This document shows, in pieces, positions 25,269-35,261 of a DNA stretch of 36,336 nucleotides; position 1 is the stretch's first letter, and the number at the start of each line of letters is the position of its first letter. The stretch comes from Mycobacterium sp. E796. Its GTDB lineage: Bacteria > Actinomycetota > Actinomycetes > Mycobacteriales > Mycobacteriaceae. Where the stretch lies: assembly GCF_001672815.1 (NCBI RefSeq), contig NZ_LZKK01000086.1:1-36336 (forward strand), written 5' to 3'. The notes beneath the pieces are model-generated. The model saw only the letters and a list, made by a program, of their open reading frames with translations, did not search any database and had not been told where the DNA came from. The position numbers were made by a program, and so were the translations under genes.

Positions 25269-26230
25269 CGGTGCTCACTCAAAGCCCACTCGGCCTCTAC
25301 CATGGCCTTGACGACATCAGGCATCCGGTACGTCGGCGACCAGCCGAGGATTTCGCGGGCCCTAGAGGCATCGCCAAGCCCTTCTGCAAGATCCGTAGGC
25401 CGCATCAGGGTCTCAGAAAGGTCCGTATGTTCGCGCCAGTCGAGTCCGACCTGGGCGAAAGCCGTCTCCGCAAACTCTTCGAGAGTGTGGCTTTCGCCAG
25501 TCGCGATCACGAAGTCCGATGCGGTGGACTGCTGCAGTATGCGCCACATTGCGTCCACATATTCCGGGGCCCACCCCCAATCTCGCTTGATACGAACGTT
25601 GCCCAGCGTCAGACGCGAGCGTTCACCCTTAGCGATGCGCACCGCCGCAGCGACGATCTTCTTCGTCACGAAACGTTCAGGGCGCAAGGGGGATTCGTGG
25701 TTGAACAGCACGCCGGTGCTCGCGTGCAGCCCGTATGCGTCCCGGTAATTGGCGACGAGCCAATGCGCCGTTGCCTTGGCCACCGCGTAGGGACTACGGG
25801 GATGAAATGGCGTGTCTTCTTTCGCTGCGCGGCCTCCCGTATCCCCGAAGCACTCGCTAGATCCGGCGTTGTAGAAGCGGATCGGTTCGTCGAGAAAACG
25901 TATCGCTTCAAGCAGATTTAGCGTCCCCGCGGCGATGCTTTCGAGCGTTTCCACCGGTTGCTCGAAGGATAGGCCTACCGAGCTTTGCCCGGCCATGTTG
26001 TAGACCTCTTGGGGGGCGGTCCTGCGCAGCACGGTCAGGACGCTGCGAAAATCATTCGCTGCCATGGACTCCAGGTGCACGCGGTCCCGAATGCCGAGCC
26101 ACGTGAGATTGGCGAATCCGCCGATCTGTGCATCGCGTGATGTGCCCCACACCTCATAACCCTTGTCGAGGAGCAGGCGCGCCAGGTACGCGCCGTCCTG
26201 ACCTGAGATGCCGCAGATCAGCGCTCTCAT
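25265..26230 (-). CDS. Second GDP-mannose 4,6-dehydratase-like SDR
   Basis: A 321-residue SDR of the GMD family, clearly diverged from gmdA at 22063-23085. The start ALICGISGQDGAYLARLLL, NMAGQSSVGLSFEQP, SSECFGD with YAVAK, LFNHESPLRPERFVTKKI and RDWGWAPEYVDAMW match GMD, but the region after the first strand lacks the RRxSxFNTxRI loop of the canonical enzyme and has TSRDAQIGGF instead. The ATG at 26230 has a GAGGAGGGCGGC leader. It may be a second dehydratase, or a reductase (RMD-like) making GDP-D-rhamnose or GDP-6-deoxytalose from the GmdA product. Coupled by ATGA overlap to a GT4 gene. Confidence 0.88.
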   Translation of the reverse strand: MRALICGISGQDGAYLARLLLDKGYEVWGTSRDAQIGGFANLTWLGIRDRVHLESMAANDFRSVLTVLRRTAPQEVYNMAGQSSVGLSFEQPVETLESIAAGTLNLLEAIRFLDEPIRFYNAGSSECFGDTGGRAAKEDTPFHPRSPYAVAKATAHWLVANYRDAYGLHASTGVLFNHESPLRPERFVTKKIVAAAVRIAKGERSRLTLGNVRIKRDWGWAPEYVDAMWRILQQSTASDFVIATGESHTLEEFAETAFAQVGLDWREHTDLSETLMRPTDLAEGLGDASRAREILGWSPTYRMPDVVKAMVEAEWALSEHR

Positions 26231-26518
26231 GCCGCCCTCCTCATTTTCCTGGCGCGGATACCCATGAGCATGGCGGTTTTCGCACGGTACTAGTCGCCAT
26301 TGGCCCCTATTGAACCACCCACATAGCAATCACCCGAACGTGCGGATAAGTCGTGGCCGGGCGGCGCAGCACGGGGCCTTACCCTGGTCGCCGCCACTTC
26401 CAGCGGTTCGCCGACGTGTTCGATGCCGCCGTTGCGGTGACGGGGCACACCATCGGTCAACGGATGAATTCGCCAGTTACGCCACGAGATACGCCACGGC
26501 AAGGTAGCGTCCCAACTG
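26231..26518. other. Divergent intergenic region before GAP-type membrane protein
   Basis: About 288 bases without a recognised gene separate the leftward GMD-like gene from the rightward membrane-protein gene. Short ORFs on both strands have no familiar features. I see no clear promoter hexamers or strong repeat here. Confidence 0.35.
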
Positions 26519-27280
26519 ATGTGGGCGATAGTGGTGGTAGCCGGGTTGGGAATGGCGATTGACCCCGTGCGGCTGGGGCTCGCCGTGGTGATGCTGGCGC
26601 GGCGGAAACCCATGCTGAATCTGCTCGCGTTCTGGCTGGGTGGCATTGCAGCCGGTGTCGCTATCTCGGTAGCAGTGCTGCTGCTGATGCGGGATGTCGC
26701 GCTGGTGGCGATCCGAAACCTGGTAGCCGCCGTCGGGGAGCTCAGGTCCGGGACCTTTATCCTCGAGGGCCCGCGTCTCATGATCACCGTCGGTGTGGTC
26801 TCGCTGGTGGGATTGGCCGTCATGATAGCCCGGACAAGGGCGGCGACACGGGTCGTTGCGGAGCAGCCAGCCGTGGGCGCCGGCAACACCGCCGTCCTCG
26901 TGGAGGAGCGCCCGCAGAGCCGATTCGCGCGGATGGGCGCCCGGACGCAGGCCATGTTGGATGGCGACTCCCTTTGGCCGGCGTTCGCGGTCGGCGTCAT
27001 AACGTCGTTTCCGCCCTACGAAGGCGTTGTGGTGCTGGCCTTCATCATGGCATCGGGGACGTCGATGACCACGCAGTTCAGCGCATTCATCATCTTCACC
27101 CTCATGGTGCTTGCCGTGATTGAGATCCCCTTAGTCAGCTACTTGGTGATCCCGGCCAAAACCGAAGCGGTCATGCTCCGGATTCAGCACTGGCTACGGA
27201 CGTATCGGGCGCAGATCGCTCAAGTAATCCTCGGTGGCACCGGGGTCACATTTTTGATGCAGGGTATTGCCGCCCTCTGA
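26519..27280 (+). CDS. GAP/Sap-type polytopic membrane protein (glycolipid transport)
   Basis: A 253-residue protein with about six membrane segments, starting with a characteristic [16 protein letters not shown] block and followed by an [12 protein letters not shown] segment, as in the GAP family (Gap, GPL addressing protein) needed for transport of glycopeptidolipids to the mycobacterial surface. M. tuberculosis has a similar-length membrane protein (Rv1517) in this map position. A soluble central loop spans about residues 105-145. The ATG at 26519 is the only sensible start; no strong ribosome-binding site is visible. Its role is likely in moving the locus product across the inner membrane with MmpL12. 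Confidence 0.85.
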   Translation: MWAIVVVAGLGMAIDPVRLGLAVVMLARRKPMLNLLAFWLGGIAAGVAISVAVLLLMRDVALVAIRNLVAAVGELRSGTFILEGPRLMITVGVVSLVGLAVMIARTRAATRVVAEQPAVGAGNTAVLVEERPQSRFARMGARTQAMLDGDSLWPAFAVGVITSFPPYEGVVVLAFIMASGTSMTTQFSAFIIFTLMVLAVIEIPLVSYLVIPAKTEAVMLRIQHWLRTYRAQIAQVILGGTGVTFLMQGIAAL

Positions 27281-27296
27281 GCGTGTTACCGATGGC

Positions 27297-28280
27297 GTGG
27301 TATCGGTGAACCCCGACCAGCCTGACGATGCGCCCGCAACCCCGCTGGTCTCGGTCTGCGTGCCGATGTACAACAACGCCGCCACGATCGAGCGCTGCCT
27401 GCGCAGCATCCTGGACCAGGACGGTGTCGACTTCGAGATCATCGTCGTCGACGACGACTCGTCGGACGACGGCGCCGCCGTCGCCACCGCGATGCTGCGG
27501 CCGGGGGACCGGCTGGTCAAGAATCAGCCGCGCCTCGGGCTCAGCGGCAACCACAACAAGTGCCTGGAACTGGCGCGCGGCACCTGCGTTCAGTTCGTGC
27601 ACGGCGACGACTGGCTGCTCCCCGGCGCATTGGCGACGCTCGCCCCATACTTCGAGGACCCGGGCGTCGGGCTCGCGTTCGCGCCGCGGCAGGTCGTGGG
27701 CAACGACGAGCGGTGGCAGCGCATGTACGGCAAGATGTACACGCACTTTCGGAACCTCGGCGAACGCAATGACGGGCGCGAGTTGGTGCGACAGGCGGCG
27801 CTGGGCGGCCTGAGGGACAACTGGGTGGGCGAACCCACCTGCGTGATGTTCCGGCGCCGGCTGGCACTCGACGTCGGGGGCCTGCGCGACGACATCTACC
27901 AGCTCGTTGACTTGGACTTCTGGCTGCGCCTGATGTTGCGGTCGACGGTTTGCTTTGTGCCACGGGAGCTGTCGGTGCGCAGTCACATGAAGGGCACCGA
28001 GACGACGCATGTGATGTCGTCCCGGCGCTACGTACTCGATCAGCTGCGCATTCTCAGCTGGCTGGCCGTCGATCCGGCGTCAACCCGCTCGATCCGGATC
28101 ACCGCCCGGCTCTGGTGGTTTCCCGCGTGGCTGGCGCTGGTCGTGGAGATCGCGGTCTTCGGTCCGCAGCGGGCGCGGCATCTGAAGACCTTGTGGCAGG
28201 CCACTTTCCGCGAATTTCCCCGCGCCCGGGCGCTAGCCGTGAATCTCGGCGGTCAGGCCGAATTCGTCGAACGTCCGTAA
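27297..28280 (+). CDS. GT2 family glycosyltransferase
   Basis: A 327-residue GT-A transferase with [29 protein letters not shown] and the donor-binding GDDW in [23 protein letters not shown] is the typical second-half motif and a hydrophobic stretch near residue 280 may associate with the membrane. The start is uncertain: GTG 27297 and GTG 27306 are both in frame, and neither has a clear ribosome-binding site. It follows the GAP-type gene by 16 bases. M. tuberculosis has GT2 genes at this place (Rv1518/Rv1520). Its last 48 bases overlap the end of the convergent acyltransferase gene. Confidence 0.88.
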   Translation: MVSVNPDQPDDAPATPLVSVCVPMYNNAATIERCLRSILDQDGVDFEIIVVDDDSSDDGAAVATAMLRPGDRLVKNQPRLGLSGNHNKCLELARGTCVQFVHGDDWLLPGALATLAPYFEDPGVGLAFAPRQVVGNDERWQRMYGKMYTHFRNLGERNDGRELVRQAALGGLRDNWVGEPTCVMFRRRLALDVGGLRDDIYQLVDLDFWLRLMLRSTVCFVPRELSVRSHMKGTETTHVMSSRRYVLDQLRILSWLAVDPASTRSIRITARLWWFPAWLALVVEIAVFGPQRARHLKTLWQATFREFPRARALAVNLGGQAEFVERP

Positions 28281-29579
28281 GACGTCCTCGCGCAGTGCGG
28301 CTTGGGAGTTGGTCCGGCCGGCCACATAGGCGTTGACCGCAAGGAAGATTTTTCCGTGCACCCGCCCCGAAGCGACGAACAGCTGCCCGCCCATGCGTTC
28401 GAGGGCGCGCTGGCTGATGCCCGGTTCGATCAGCCGCCCGGAGGTGTAGTCGGCGTCGGTCCCGTCCGGGCGGTTCGTCGCCGGAGGCATATCCCCGACG
28501 TTGGAGCAGCCGATGGGAAGGCTGGCGGCACCCAATCCCATTCCCGCCGCCCGCCGTGCGGCCCATTTGGGCGCCAGCGAGGCAAGAGGCAGCGGCCCCA
28601 GCAACTCCGCGGTGATCTCGGTGAGGTCGGCGAACGCTTGCTTGAACTTGAGACGGACCTCCCCGAGGTCGGAGGACAGGCGCGTCGGGTCGACCGAAAT
28701 GGTGGGAAAGACCACCGCGTTGCCACGCGTGTCGTCTTCGGTGCGGTCGCTGACCGGGAACGCCAGCGTGACCGTTCCGTCGTCGCAGACGCGCCCCACT
28801 CGCACGCCGAGCCTGCCCGCGAATCCCGCGAGAAGCGTGAAGCTGTTTCCGCCAATGGTTTTCGCGCACGCATCCCAGGCCGTCACGTCGACGTAGGCCG
28901 TCAGGTAGGGCACCACGACGGGCCGATCGTGGGCGGCCCTGCGCGGCGAAGGCGGTGGCGACGTCATCGAGGCGACGACGTCCTCGCGCCGGTGTCGGGC
29001 GATCCGCACGGTGGCCGCCGCCGCGCGCGCCAGCTCGGGAGCCGACGCGATCGTTTGCCGGGCGTCCTGTAGCGCCGCCCGTCCGCGGGTGCGCGAACCG
29101 GGGCCGGGGTAGCCCAGGTGGCGGGTCCGTCCCTCCGCCGCGTCGGAGATGGCCTGCAGGATCCCGAGCCCGTCGACCAGGGTGTGCGACGTCGTCAGGC
29201 AAACCGCGGTCCCGCCGTCATCGAGGGGCAGGACCCCGAGATGCCAGCCGGGCCCGTATTCGGGATCCAGCGGCAGGCACGCCCGCTCGTAAAGCCAGGC
29301 GTTCAGATCGGCACGGGAGCGCGAGCTTTCGGCGATCTCGATGTCGGCGGGTCCGCGGGAGACCACCCAGCGGTCACGGGCGAAAGGCAGCGGCGACGGT
29401 TCGACCAGCCGGCCCAGCAAACCGTATCCAAGGTTTCGGTGGAAGCGGCGCAATCCGTCGATGTTTGCGGGGCGGTTGTAAATCCAGCTGAACTGCACGT
29501 GCGCCCCGTAGCCAAGCGCCCGCAGACCGAGGAAAGACGCCTGGTCCATGTGTGCGAGTCGATTGTCCACCGCGTACAC
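28233..29579 (-). CDS. Condensation-type acyltransferase (PapA/WS-DGAT-like)
   Basis: A 448-residue acyltransferase of the chloramphenicol acetyltransferase/condensation superfamily. The catalytic HxxxD motif is HTLVD at residues 132-136, followed by G as in HxxxDG enzymes. The N-terminus [20 protein letters not shown] and [14 protein letters not shown] identify a mycobacterial subgroup near PapA and WS/DGAT proteins. It lies next to fadD25 and mmpL12, so it probably acylates a sugar of the glycolipid. The start is GTG 29579; GTG 29570 or ATG 29549 are alternatives. It is convergent and overlapping by 48 bases with the GT2 gene, and divergent from fadD25. Confidence 0.85.
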   Translation of the reverse strand: MYAVDNRLAHMDQASFLGLRALGYGAHVQFSWIYNRPANIDGLRRFHRNLGYGLLGRLVEPSPLPFARDRWVVSRGPADIEIAESSRSRADLNAWLYERACLPLDPEYGPGWHLGVLPLDDGGTAVCLTTSHTLVDGLGILQAISDAAEGRTRHLGYPGPGSRTRGRAALQDARQTIASAPELARAAAATVRIARHRREDVVASMTSPPPSPRRAAHDRPVVVPYLTAYVDVTAWDACAKTIGGNSFTLLAGFAGRLGVRVGRVCDDGTVTLAFPVSDRTEDDTRGNAVVFPTISVDPTRLSSDLGEVRLKFKQAFADLTEITAELLGPLPLASLAPKWAARRAAGMGLGAASLPIGCSNVGDMPPATNRPDGTDADYTSGRLIEPGISQRALERMGGQLFVASGRVHGKIFLAVNAYVAGRTNSQAALREDVLRTFDEFGLTAEIHG

Positions 29580-29703
29580 GGTAGTTTATTTGCCAACAGG
29601 GGCGGAGCGCTTTGTGCGCGGGTGAAATCGGGGGCGGCAGGTGCGCCGCGCGGTTGTAACCTGGCCGTTCCGGGCCGGAAACGCTTTCGACGAAGGTAGT
29701 GTG

Positions 29704-31464
29704 TTGTCCGTGGTTCAGTCATCTATACCCGGTGTGCTGCGCGAACGCGCGAGCTTGCAGCCCAACGACGTGGCGTTCACATACCTTGACTACGACCAGG
29801 ATTGGGACGGCGTCCCACACACCCTGACGTGGTCGGAGCTGTACAAGCGCGTGGTCAACCTCGGCGAACAGCTCAGGGCCAGCGGGTCGCCCGGTGACCG
29901 GGCCCTGATCCTGGCCCCCCAGGGTATGGACTATGTCCTGGGCTTTCTCGGCGCCCTGCAGGCCGGGCTGGTTGCGGTTCCGCTTTCGGTTCCATATGGG
30001 GGTGCGCACGACGAACGCACCATCTCGGTGCTGGCCGACACGTCACCGGCTGTTGTCCTCACGACGTCCGCGGTCATCGACAATGTCGCCGCGTCGGTGC
30101 AGTCCGGCCAGGCGAAATCGGCGCCCTCGATCGTCGAGCTCGATTTGCTGGACCTCGAAACCCGGCAGCGCCCCACCGGCCCGAGACCGCGGGCCGGCGC
30201 CGGCGACGGGTCGGACTTCATCTACCTGCAGTACACATCGGGATCCACTCGCACGCCCGCGGGTGTCATGGTGTCGAGCAAGAACGTCTTCGCCAACTTC
30301 GAGCAGATCATGGGCGACTTCTTCGCGCCCGAGGGTGGGATTGCGCCCCCGGGCACGACGGTGGTGACCTGGCTGCCGCTCTACCACGACATGGGGCTCT
30401 TGTTGGGCATCATCATGCCGATCCTGGCCGGCGTGCCGACGCTGCTGTCCAGCCCAGTCGGGTTCTTGCAGCGACCGGCGCGCTGGATGCACATGATGGC
30501 CCAGAAAGACTACACAATCTCGGCGGGGCCGAACTTCGCCTACGAACTTGCGGTGCGCAAGACCTCCGACGAAGACATGGCCGGGATCGACCTCGGCCGC
30601 GTCCACACGATCCTCAACGGCAGCGAGCGCGTGCAGCCCGCCACCCTCAAGCGATTCACGGATCGCTTCGCCCCCTTCAACTTCGACCCCCGGGCGCTGC
30701 GGCCGTGCTACGGCATGGCGGAGGCCACGGTGTACATGTCGACCCGCCAGGTGGGTGATCCGCCCGAGATCGGATACTTCGACTCCGAGAAGCTGCCCGG
30801 CGGCGAGGCGGTGCGGTGTGAAAGCGGAAGCGGCACACCGCTGGTCAGTTACGGCAACCCCACATCGATGCTGCACCGCATCGTCGACCCCGAGACCGGT
30901 CGCGAGTGCCCGGAGGGGACGGTCGGCGAGATCTGGGTGCACGGCGAGAACGTCGCCGCCGGCTATTGGCAGAAGCCGGAAGAGACGGAGCGCACCTTCG
31001 GCGCGAAGATCGTCGAGCCGTCGCAGGGCACACCCGAAGGCCCTTGGCTGAGAACGGGTGACTCGGGCTTCTTCTCCAGTGGCGAGATGTTCATCATCGG
31101 ACGGATCAAGGACCTGCTGATTGTCTACGGGCGCAACCATTCTCCCGACGACATCGAGGCGACCATCCAGGAGATCACTGCGGGACGTTGTGCGGCGATC
31201 GCGGTTCCCGACAAAGGCGTCGAGAAGCTGGTCGCGATCATCGAGATGAAGAAGCGCGGCGCCTCCGAGGAGGAGGCAGCGGACAAGCTGCGCGGCGTCA
31301 AACGCGAAGTCACCTCCGCGATTTCGAAGTCTCACGGGCTGAAGGTGGCGGATCTCGTCCTCGTATCACCGGGTTCGATACCCATCACCACGAGTGGCAA
31401 GATCAGGCGATCGCAGTGCGTCGAGCTCTACCGGCAGGACGAGTTCGTCCGGTTGGACGGCTAG
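29704..31464 (+). CDS. fadD25: Fatty acyl-AMP ligase FadD25
   Basis: A 586-residue FAAL-type adenylating enzyme, close in length to M. tuberculosis FadD25 (583 residues) and with the same opening, MSVV(Q/E)SS(I/L)PGVLRERAS. The adenylate-forming P-loop is [12 protein letters not shown] (177-188); YHDMGLLLG and YGMAEATVY are other family motifs; the C-terminal hinge reads [20 protein letters not shown], typical of fatty acyl-AMP ligases. The TTG at 29704 is chosen because it restores the conserved N-terminus and has GAAGG seven bases upstream; GTG 29701 is adjacent. It would activate fatty acid as acyl-AMP for a polyketide synthase or acyltransferase supplying the lipid part. Confidence 0.95.
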   Translation: MSVVQSSIPGVLRERASLQPNDVAFTYLDYDQDWDGVPHTLTWSELYKRVVNLGEQLRASGSPGDRALILAPQGMDYVLGFLGALQAGLVAVPLSVPYGGAHDERTISVLADTSPAVVLTTSAVIDNVAASVQSGQAKSAPSIVELDLLDLETRQRPTGPRPRAGAGDGSDFIYLQYTSGSTRTPAGVMVSSKNVFANFEQIMGDFFAPEGGIAPPGTTVVTWLPLYHDMGLLLGIIMPILAGVPTLLSSPVGFLQRPARWMHMMAQKDYTISAGPNFAYELAVRKTSDEDMAGIDLGRVHTILNGSERVQPATLKRFTDRFAPFNFDPRALRPCYGMAEATVYMSTRQVGDPPEIGYFDSEKLPGGEAVRCESGSGTPLVSYGNPTSMLHRIVDPETGRECPEGTVGEIWVHGENVAAGYWQKPEETERTFGAKIVEPSQGTPEGPWLRTGDSGFFSSGEMFIIGRIKDLLIVYGRNHSPDDIEATIQEITAGRCAAIAVPDKGVEKLVAIIEMKKRGASEEEAADKLRGVKREVTSAISKSHGLKVADLVLVSPGSIPITTSGKIRRSQCVELYRQDEFVRLDG

Positions 31465-31466
31465 CG

Positions 31467-34400
31467 CTAGAGAAGCGGGTGCTTGCCGCGCCCGTTGCCG
31501 TTGGTGGGCTGCTGCGCCGGGGCGCCCGTCCCGAACAGCGGCAACGGATTGCCGAGGTCGTCGTCGGCCGATTGTTCGCTGTGCCCGTTGCCGTTCGAAT
31601 GCCCGTTTCCATTGGCGCCGACCGTGATTGGCCGGGGCGACAGGAAGTCCTGACCGAACAGCGGTAGTGGGTGGCCGATAAAGCGATCGCCCTTGTGGTT
31701 GCCGTTGCCGTTGGTGGGCGGGGCGGAATGCAACCCCGGATCGCGGAGATCGTCGGTCAGGTGGCTGGGCAGGCCGCTGAGGTCGAACAGCGGGAGCGCG
31801 TGGTTGGAAAGTCGTTGTCTCTTCGACCGTTTCCCGTTCTTGGCGGCCGCGGGGCCGGTCTTGGCGACACCGTTGGGCCGTGTTCGACGCGACTTCGTCC
31901 GCGGCTTGTGTCCGGGCGGAACGAGTTTCAGGCGAACGAGCAGGTCGTCGGGAATCAACGGCTCGCTCGGCGCGCTCGTCGCCGAGGACGCGGCCGCCGG
32001 TCCCAGGGCGGCCGGGCTGGGAATCACCTTCATCTTGACCAGCTGGTCGGTCAGCTGATTGAGCTGGTGCTGCTTCTTCTGGTGGGCCGCGTAAACCTGG
32101 GCAGGGGTCTTGCCGAGGTGTGAAGGCCACCAGTTCTTTTGGCCAATCAGCGCGGCCATGGCCGGCACGGTGATCGAGCGCACCAGGAACGTGTCGATGA
32201 GAATGCCCATCCCGAGGATGAAGCCGGCCTCGGCCATGGTGTAGATGCTGGCGCTCATCAACCCGAACATCGAGGCCGCGAAGATCAGGCCGGCCGACGT
32301 GATCACGCCACCGGTCGAACCCACTGTGCGAATGACGCCGACCCGCACGCCGTGCGGCGACTCGTCGCGGATGCGCGAGATGAGCAGCATGTTGTAGTCC
32401 GCGCCGACCGCGACGAGCAGGATGAAGGACAGCCCGGGCAGGCTCCAGTGCAGGTTCTGCCCGAGCAGCAGCTGGAACACCAGGACGCCCAAACCCATTG
32501 CCGACAGGTAGGAAAGCAGCACCGAACCGATGAGGTACAGCGGCGCGACCACCGCACGCAACAAGCCGACCAAGATCAGGAACACGATCATGATCGTGGC
32601 GAAGACGATGTAGCCGATGTCGTTGTTGTAATAGTTACGCGTGTCGGCTAGCCCGCTCGGCACACCCGCCACCTGCACCGTGGCGTCCGACAGCTCGGTG
32701 TTGGGCTGCGCCGACTGCGCGGCCTTGATGATCTTCGGGATCTGGTCCATGGCATCGGTCGAGAACGGGTTGAGCGCGCTCTGGATCAGATACCGCGCCG
32801 CGTGCCCGTCGGGGGACAGGAAGATCGCGGCGCCCTGCTTGAATTCGTCCCTCGTCAGGATCTGCGGTGGGATGTTGAAGCCGGACATCGACGGCTTGTT
32901 GTCGGTGTCGTGTTTCATGCTCAACAGGAATTGCGACGCCTCGTTGAGGCCGCTGCCGATCTGCCGGGTGGAATCGACGAGTTGTTTCACCCCACCGGCG
33001 ATCGCGCGGCTGCCGTCGGCAAGCGCGTTGGCGCCCTGTTGCGCCTGGCCCATCGTGGTCTGCAGATCCCTGATCGTCTTCATGGCGCTGGAGGCCTGAG
33101 TCAGCGTTTGCTGGGCGGTGTTCAGCGTTTGCCCGACGGTCTGCGATTTCCCGGCCGCCTGCAGGTTGTGGGCCATGATCTTGATCGAGTTGAGGGTGCC
33201 GTCATTGTTTGCCTGCACCATCGCGGCCAATCCCGAACGCGAGCTGACACAGCCCGGGTCGGCGTTGCAATCCGGGCTGTTGTTGAGGGCGTTCAACATC
33301 GGCGTGGCCCATGCGGCGATGTTTTCGGCGTTCATGGTCGACATGTTGAGGTTGTCGCCGAGCGTCTTCATCCGCCCGGTGAGGGCGGCGCCCTGGTCGA
33401 GCGCGGCGATGGTGCTGTCGCCGCCCGCCATCTGCTCCATCGCCGTCAGCGCGCTGACCGCAGGGCCGAGGCTGGTCAGGGCGCCGTTGACCTGATCGCG
33501 CAGCATCGCCAGGGCGTCGGCCAACTGATTGGAGCCGTCGACCAGGCGGTCCAGATCGCTCCCGTGCTCGGTGATCTGGCGGGATCCGTCGTCAAGCTTG
33601 CTGCCGACCTCACCGGCCTGGAACGAGATCTTGGTCTGCTCCAGCGGTTCGCCGTTGGGCCGGGTCAGCCCGCGCACCATCGTGATGTCGGGCAGTTGGC
33701 TCACCCGGGCGGCCATCTGCTCCAGGTCCGCGAGGGCGGCCGGCGTCCTCAGGTCGTGGGAGGGCGACTTGATGAACAGCACCATCGGTGTCAGCGCGTT
33801 CGCCGGGAAATGGCGATTCATCACGTCATATCCCTTGGAGCTGTCCACGGAGGCGGGCATGGTCTTGAGGTCGTCGTAGTTGAAGCGCATCACGGCCGTG
33901 CAACTGGCCAAACCGATGAGCACGATCAGGCTTCCGATCAGGTGGACGCGCGGCCGGCGCACGACGCGCGTGCCCATGATTCGCCACATCCGGGTGGTGA
34001 GGTCGCGACGCGGCTTGATCCAGCCGCGACGTCCGGCGAGCACCAATAGGGCGGGCAACAGGGTCACCGAGCACAGGAATGCCACGATGACGGAAATTGA
34101 AATCGCCGGTCCGACAGTCGAAAACACTTCCAGCTTGGTGAAGACCATCGCCAGGAATGCGACCGCGACGGTGGCCGCCGACGCGGCGATCACCTTGCCG
34201 ATCGACATCAGCGCCATCTTCACCGCTTCGTCGGACGTGTGGCCGCGCCGCACATAGTCGTGATATCGGCTGATCAGGAAGACGGCGTAGTCCGTCCCCG
34301 CCCCGACCATGACTGCGGTCATCAGGACGAGGGTCTGCAGGGCGAACGGCAGGCCGATCTCGGTCAGCGCGGACAGGACGCCCTGCGACGTTCCGATCGA

Positions 34401-35180
34401 CGCACCGATGTTGATCAGCGGAACCAGCATCGTGACGATGTTGCGGTAGATCAGGAAAAGGATGGCCAGCACCGAGACAACGGTGCCGATCTCGATGAAA
34501 TGCGCGTCCTCCAGCGCCATTGCGGTCGCGTCGGCGATCGTGGCCAGCGGCCCGCTGACGTGGGCGGTCAGCGAGGTTCCTGCGGTGACCTCTTTGGCGA
34601 TGTCTTTGACGTGGTGGTAGGCCGCGATCGTCGACGGCGCGGTGCCCGCGCCGGGGAATGAGACCGGCAGGATGAAGGCCTTGCCGTCCTTGCTCGCCAG
34701 GACCTCGCGCATCTGCGGGTTGTTCAGGAAGTCCTGCACCGTCAGCTTGTCGGCCTTGTCCTGGCGCAGCTTGTCCGCCAGCTTCGCGTAGACGGCCTCG
34801 TCGGCCGGCGTGATGCCGTTCTCGTCGCTGAGCAGGATCATCAGCAGGGAGCCGCCGCCACCCAGCGGATTGTCGCCGCCCCCGTCCCCGGCAGCGTCGG
34901 GGGCCTTCTTGGCGTCTGCGCCGGCCTTAGGGGCGCCGGGCATGGCGAAGGCCTTGGCCATCTCCTGGTTGACGACCACCGTCGGGGCGTTGTCCGGGAG
35001 GGCCTTCGGCTCCCGCTTGCTGGCCTGGACCGGCAACGGCGGAAAGACCAGTGCCAGGGTGACCGCCACCCCGATCCAGCCCGCGATGACAAGCAGGGGC
35101 CACCGCACGACGATGTCGCCTATGCGGTCGAAGATTCCCCCAGGCTTGGCTGCCTCGCCTGTGCCAGTCCGGCTCGACAC
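31467..35180 (-). CDS. mmpL12: MmpL12-type RND lipid transporter
   Basis: A 1237-residue MmpL protein with the two-half RND plan: a first membrane segment (RWPLLVIAGWIGVAV), a periplasmic domain, five or so segments with GAGTDYAVFLISRYHDY, a second large periplasmic domain (Gln/Asp-rich, coiled-coil-like, with MAGGDSTIAALDQG), and a second membrane bundle with GADYNMLLISRIRDE. It matches M. tuberculosis MmpL12 through both bundles. The N-terminal periplasmic loop has a Gly/Ala/Asp-rich insert (GDGGGDNPLGGGG). The cytoplasmic C-tail has three LPLF-containing repeats. The start is uncertain: GTG 35180 gives MSSRTGTGEAAKPGGIFDRI; GTG 35189 and TTG 35225 are alternatives. It is convergent with fadD25, two bases apart. 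Export of the locus glycolipid is the inferred role. Confidence 0.95.
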   Translation of the reverse strand: MSSRTGTGEAAKPGGIFDRIGDIVVRWPLLVIAGWIGVAVTLALVFPPLPVQASKREPKALPDNAPTVVVNQEMAKAFAMPGAPKAGADAKKAPDAAGDGGGDNPLGGGGSLLMILLSDENGITPADEAVYAKLADKLRQDKADKLTVQDFLNNPQMREVLASKDGKAFILPVSFPGAGTAPSTIAAYHHVKDIAKEVTAGTSLTAHVSGPLATIADATAMALEDAHFIEIGTVVSVLAILFLIYRNIVTMLVPLINIGASIGTSQGVLSALTEIGLPFALQTLVLMTAVMVGAGTDYAVFLISRYHDYVRRGHTSDEAVKMALMSIGKVIAASAATVAVAFLAMVFTKLEVFSTVGPAISISVIVAFLCSVTLLPALLVLAGRRGWIKPRRDLTTRMWRIMGTRVVRRPRVHLIGSLIVLIGLASCTAVMRFNYDDLKTMPASVDSSKGYDVMNRHFPANALTPMVLFIKSPSHDLRTPAALADLEQMAARVSQLPDITMVRGLTRPNGEPLEQTKISFQAGEVGSKLDDGSRQITEHGSDLDRLVDGSNQLADALAMLRDQVNGALTSLGPAVSALTAMEQMAGGDSTIAALDQGAALTGRMKTLGDNLNMSTMNAENIAAWATPMLNALNNSPDCNADPGCVSSRSGLAAMVQANNDGTLNSIKIMAHNLQAAGKSQTVGQTLNTAQQTLTQASSAMKTIRDLQTTMGQAQQGANALADGSRAIAGGVKQLVDSTRQIGSGLNEASQFLLSMKHDTDNKPSMSGFNIPPQILTRDEFKQGAAIFLSPDGHAARYLIQSALNPFSTDAMDQIPKIIKAAQSAQPNTELSDATVQVAGVPSGLADTRNYYNNDIGYIVFATIMIVFLILVGLLRAVVAPLYLIGSVLLSYLSAMGLGVLVFQLLLGQNLHWSLPGLSFILLVAVGADYNMLLISRIRDESPHGVRVGVIRTVGSTGGVITSAGLIFAASMFGLMSASIYTMAEAGFILGMGILIDTFLVRSITVPAMAALIGQKNWWPSHLGKTPAQVYAAHQKKQHQLNQLTDQLVKMKVIPSPAALGPAAASSATSAPSEPLIPDDLLVRLKLVPPGHKPRTKSRRTRPNGVAKTGPAAAKNGKRSKRQRLSNHALPLFDLSGLPSHLTDDLRDPGLHSAPPTNGNGNHKGDRFIGHPLPLFGQDFLSPRPITVGANGNGHSNGNGHSEQSADDDLGNPLPLFGTGAPAQQPTNGNGRGKHPLL

Positions 35181-35222
35181 CCCAACCACCCTACAATCCG
35201 GCGCACACTCGCGTGGGCTAAT

Positions 35223-35261
35223 CAAGATCTGCGCGGTGACCGTGACATTGCTGTGATCTTG
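35223..35261. repeat. Inverted repeat in mmpL12/methyltransferase divergent promoter region
   Basis: CAAGATC at 35223-35229 and GATCTTG at 35255-35261 are perfect 7-base inverted arms separated by 25 bases. They lie between two divergent genes, about 40 bases ahead of the mmpL12 start, and could be a regulator-binding site. Significance is low for arms this short. Confidence 0.35.

Noticed and set aside
31500..31760. NGNG codon repeats as a possible CRISPR or microsatellite array
   Set aside because: They are degenerate repeats within the coding frame of the MmpL12 tail, encoding Asn-Gly linkers, with no uniform direct repeats and spacers.
31671..34049. Several long plus-strand ORFs opposite mmpL12
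   Set aside because: They are antisense shadows of a high-GC gene, rich in Arg, Gly and His, without membrane or domain features.
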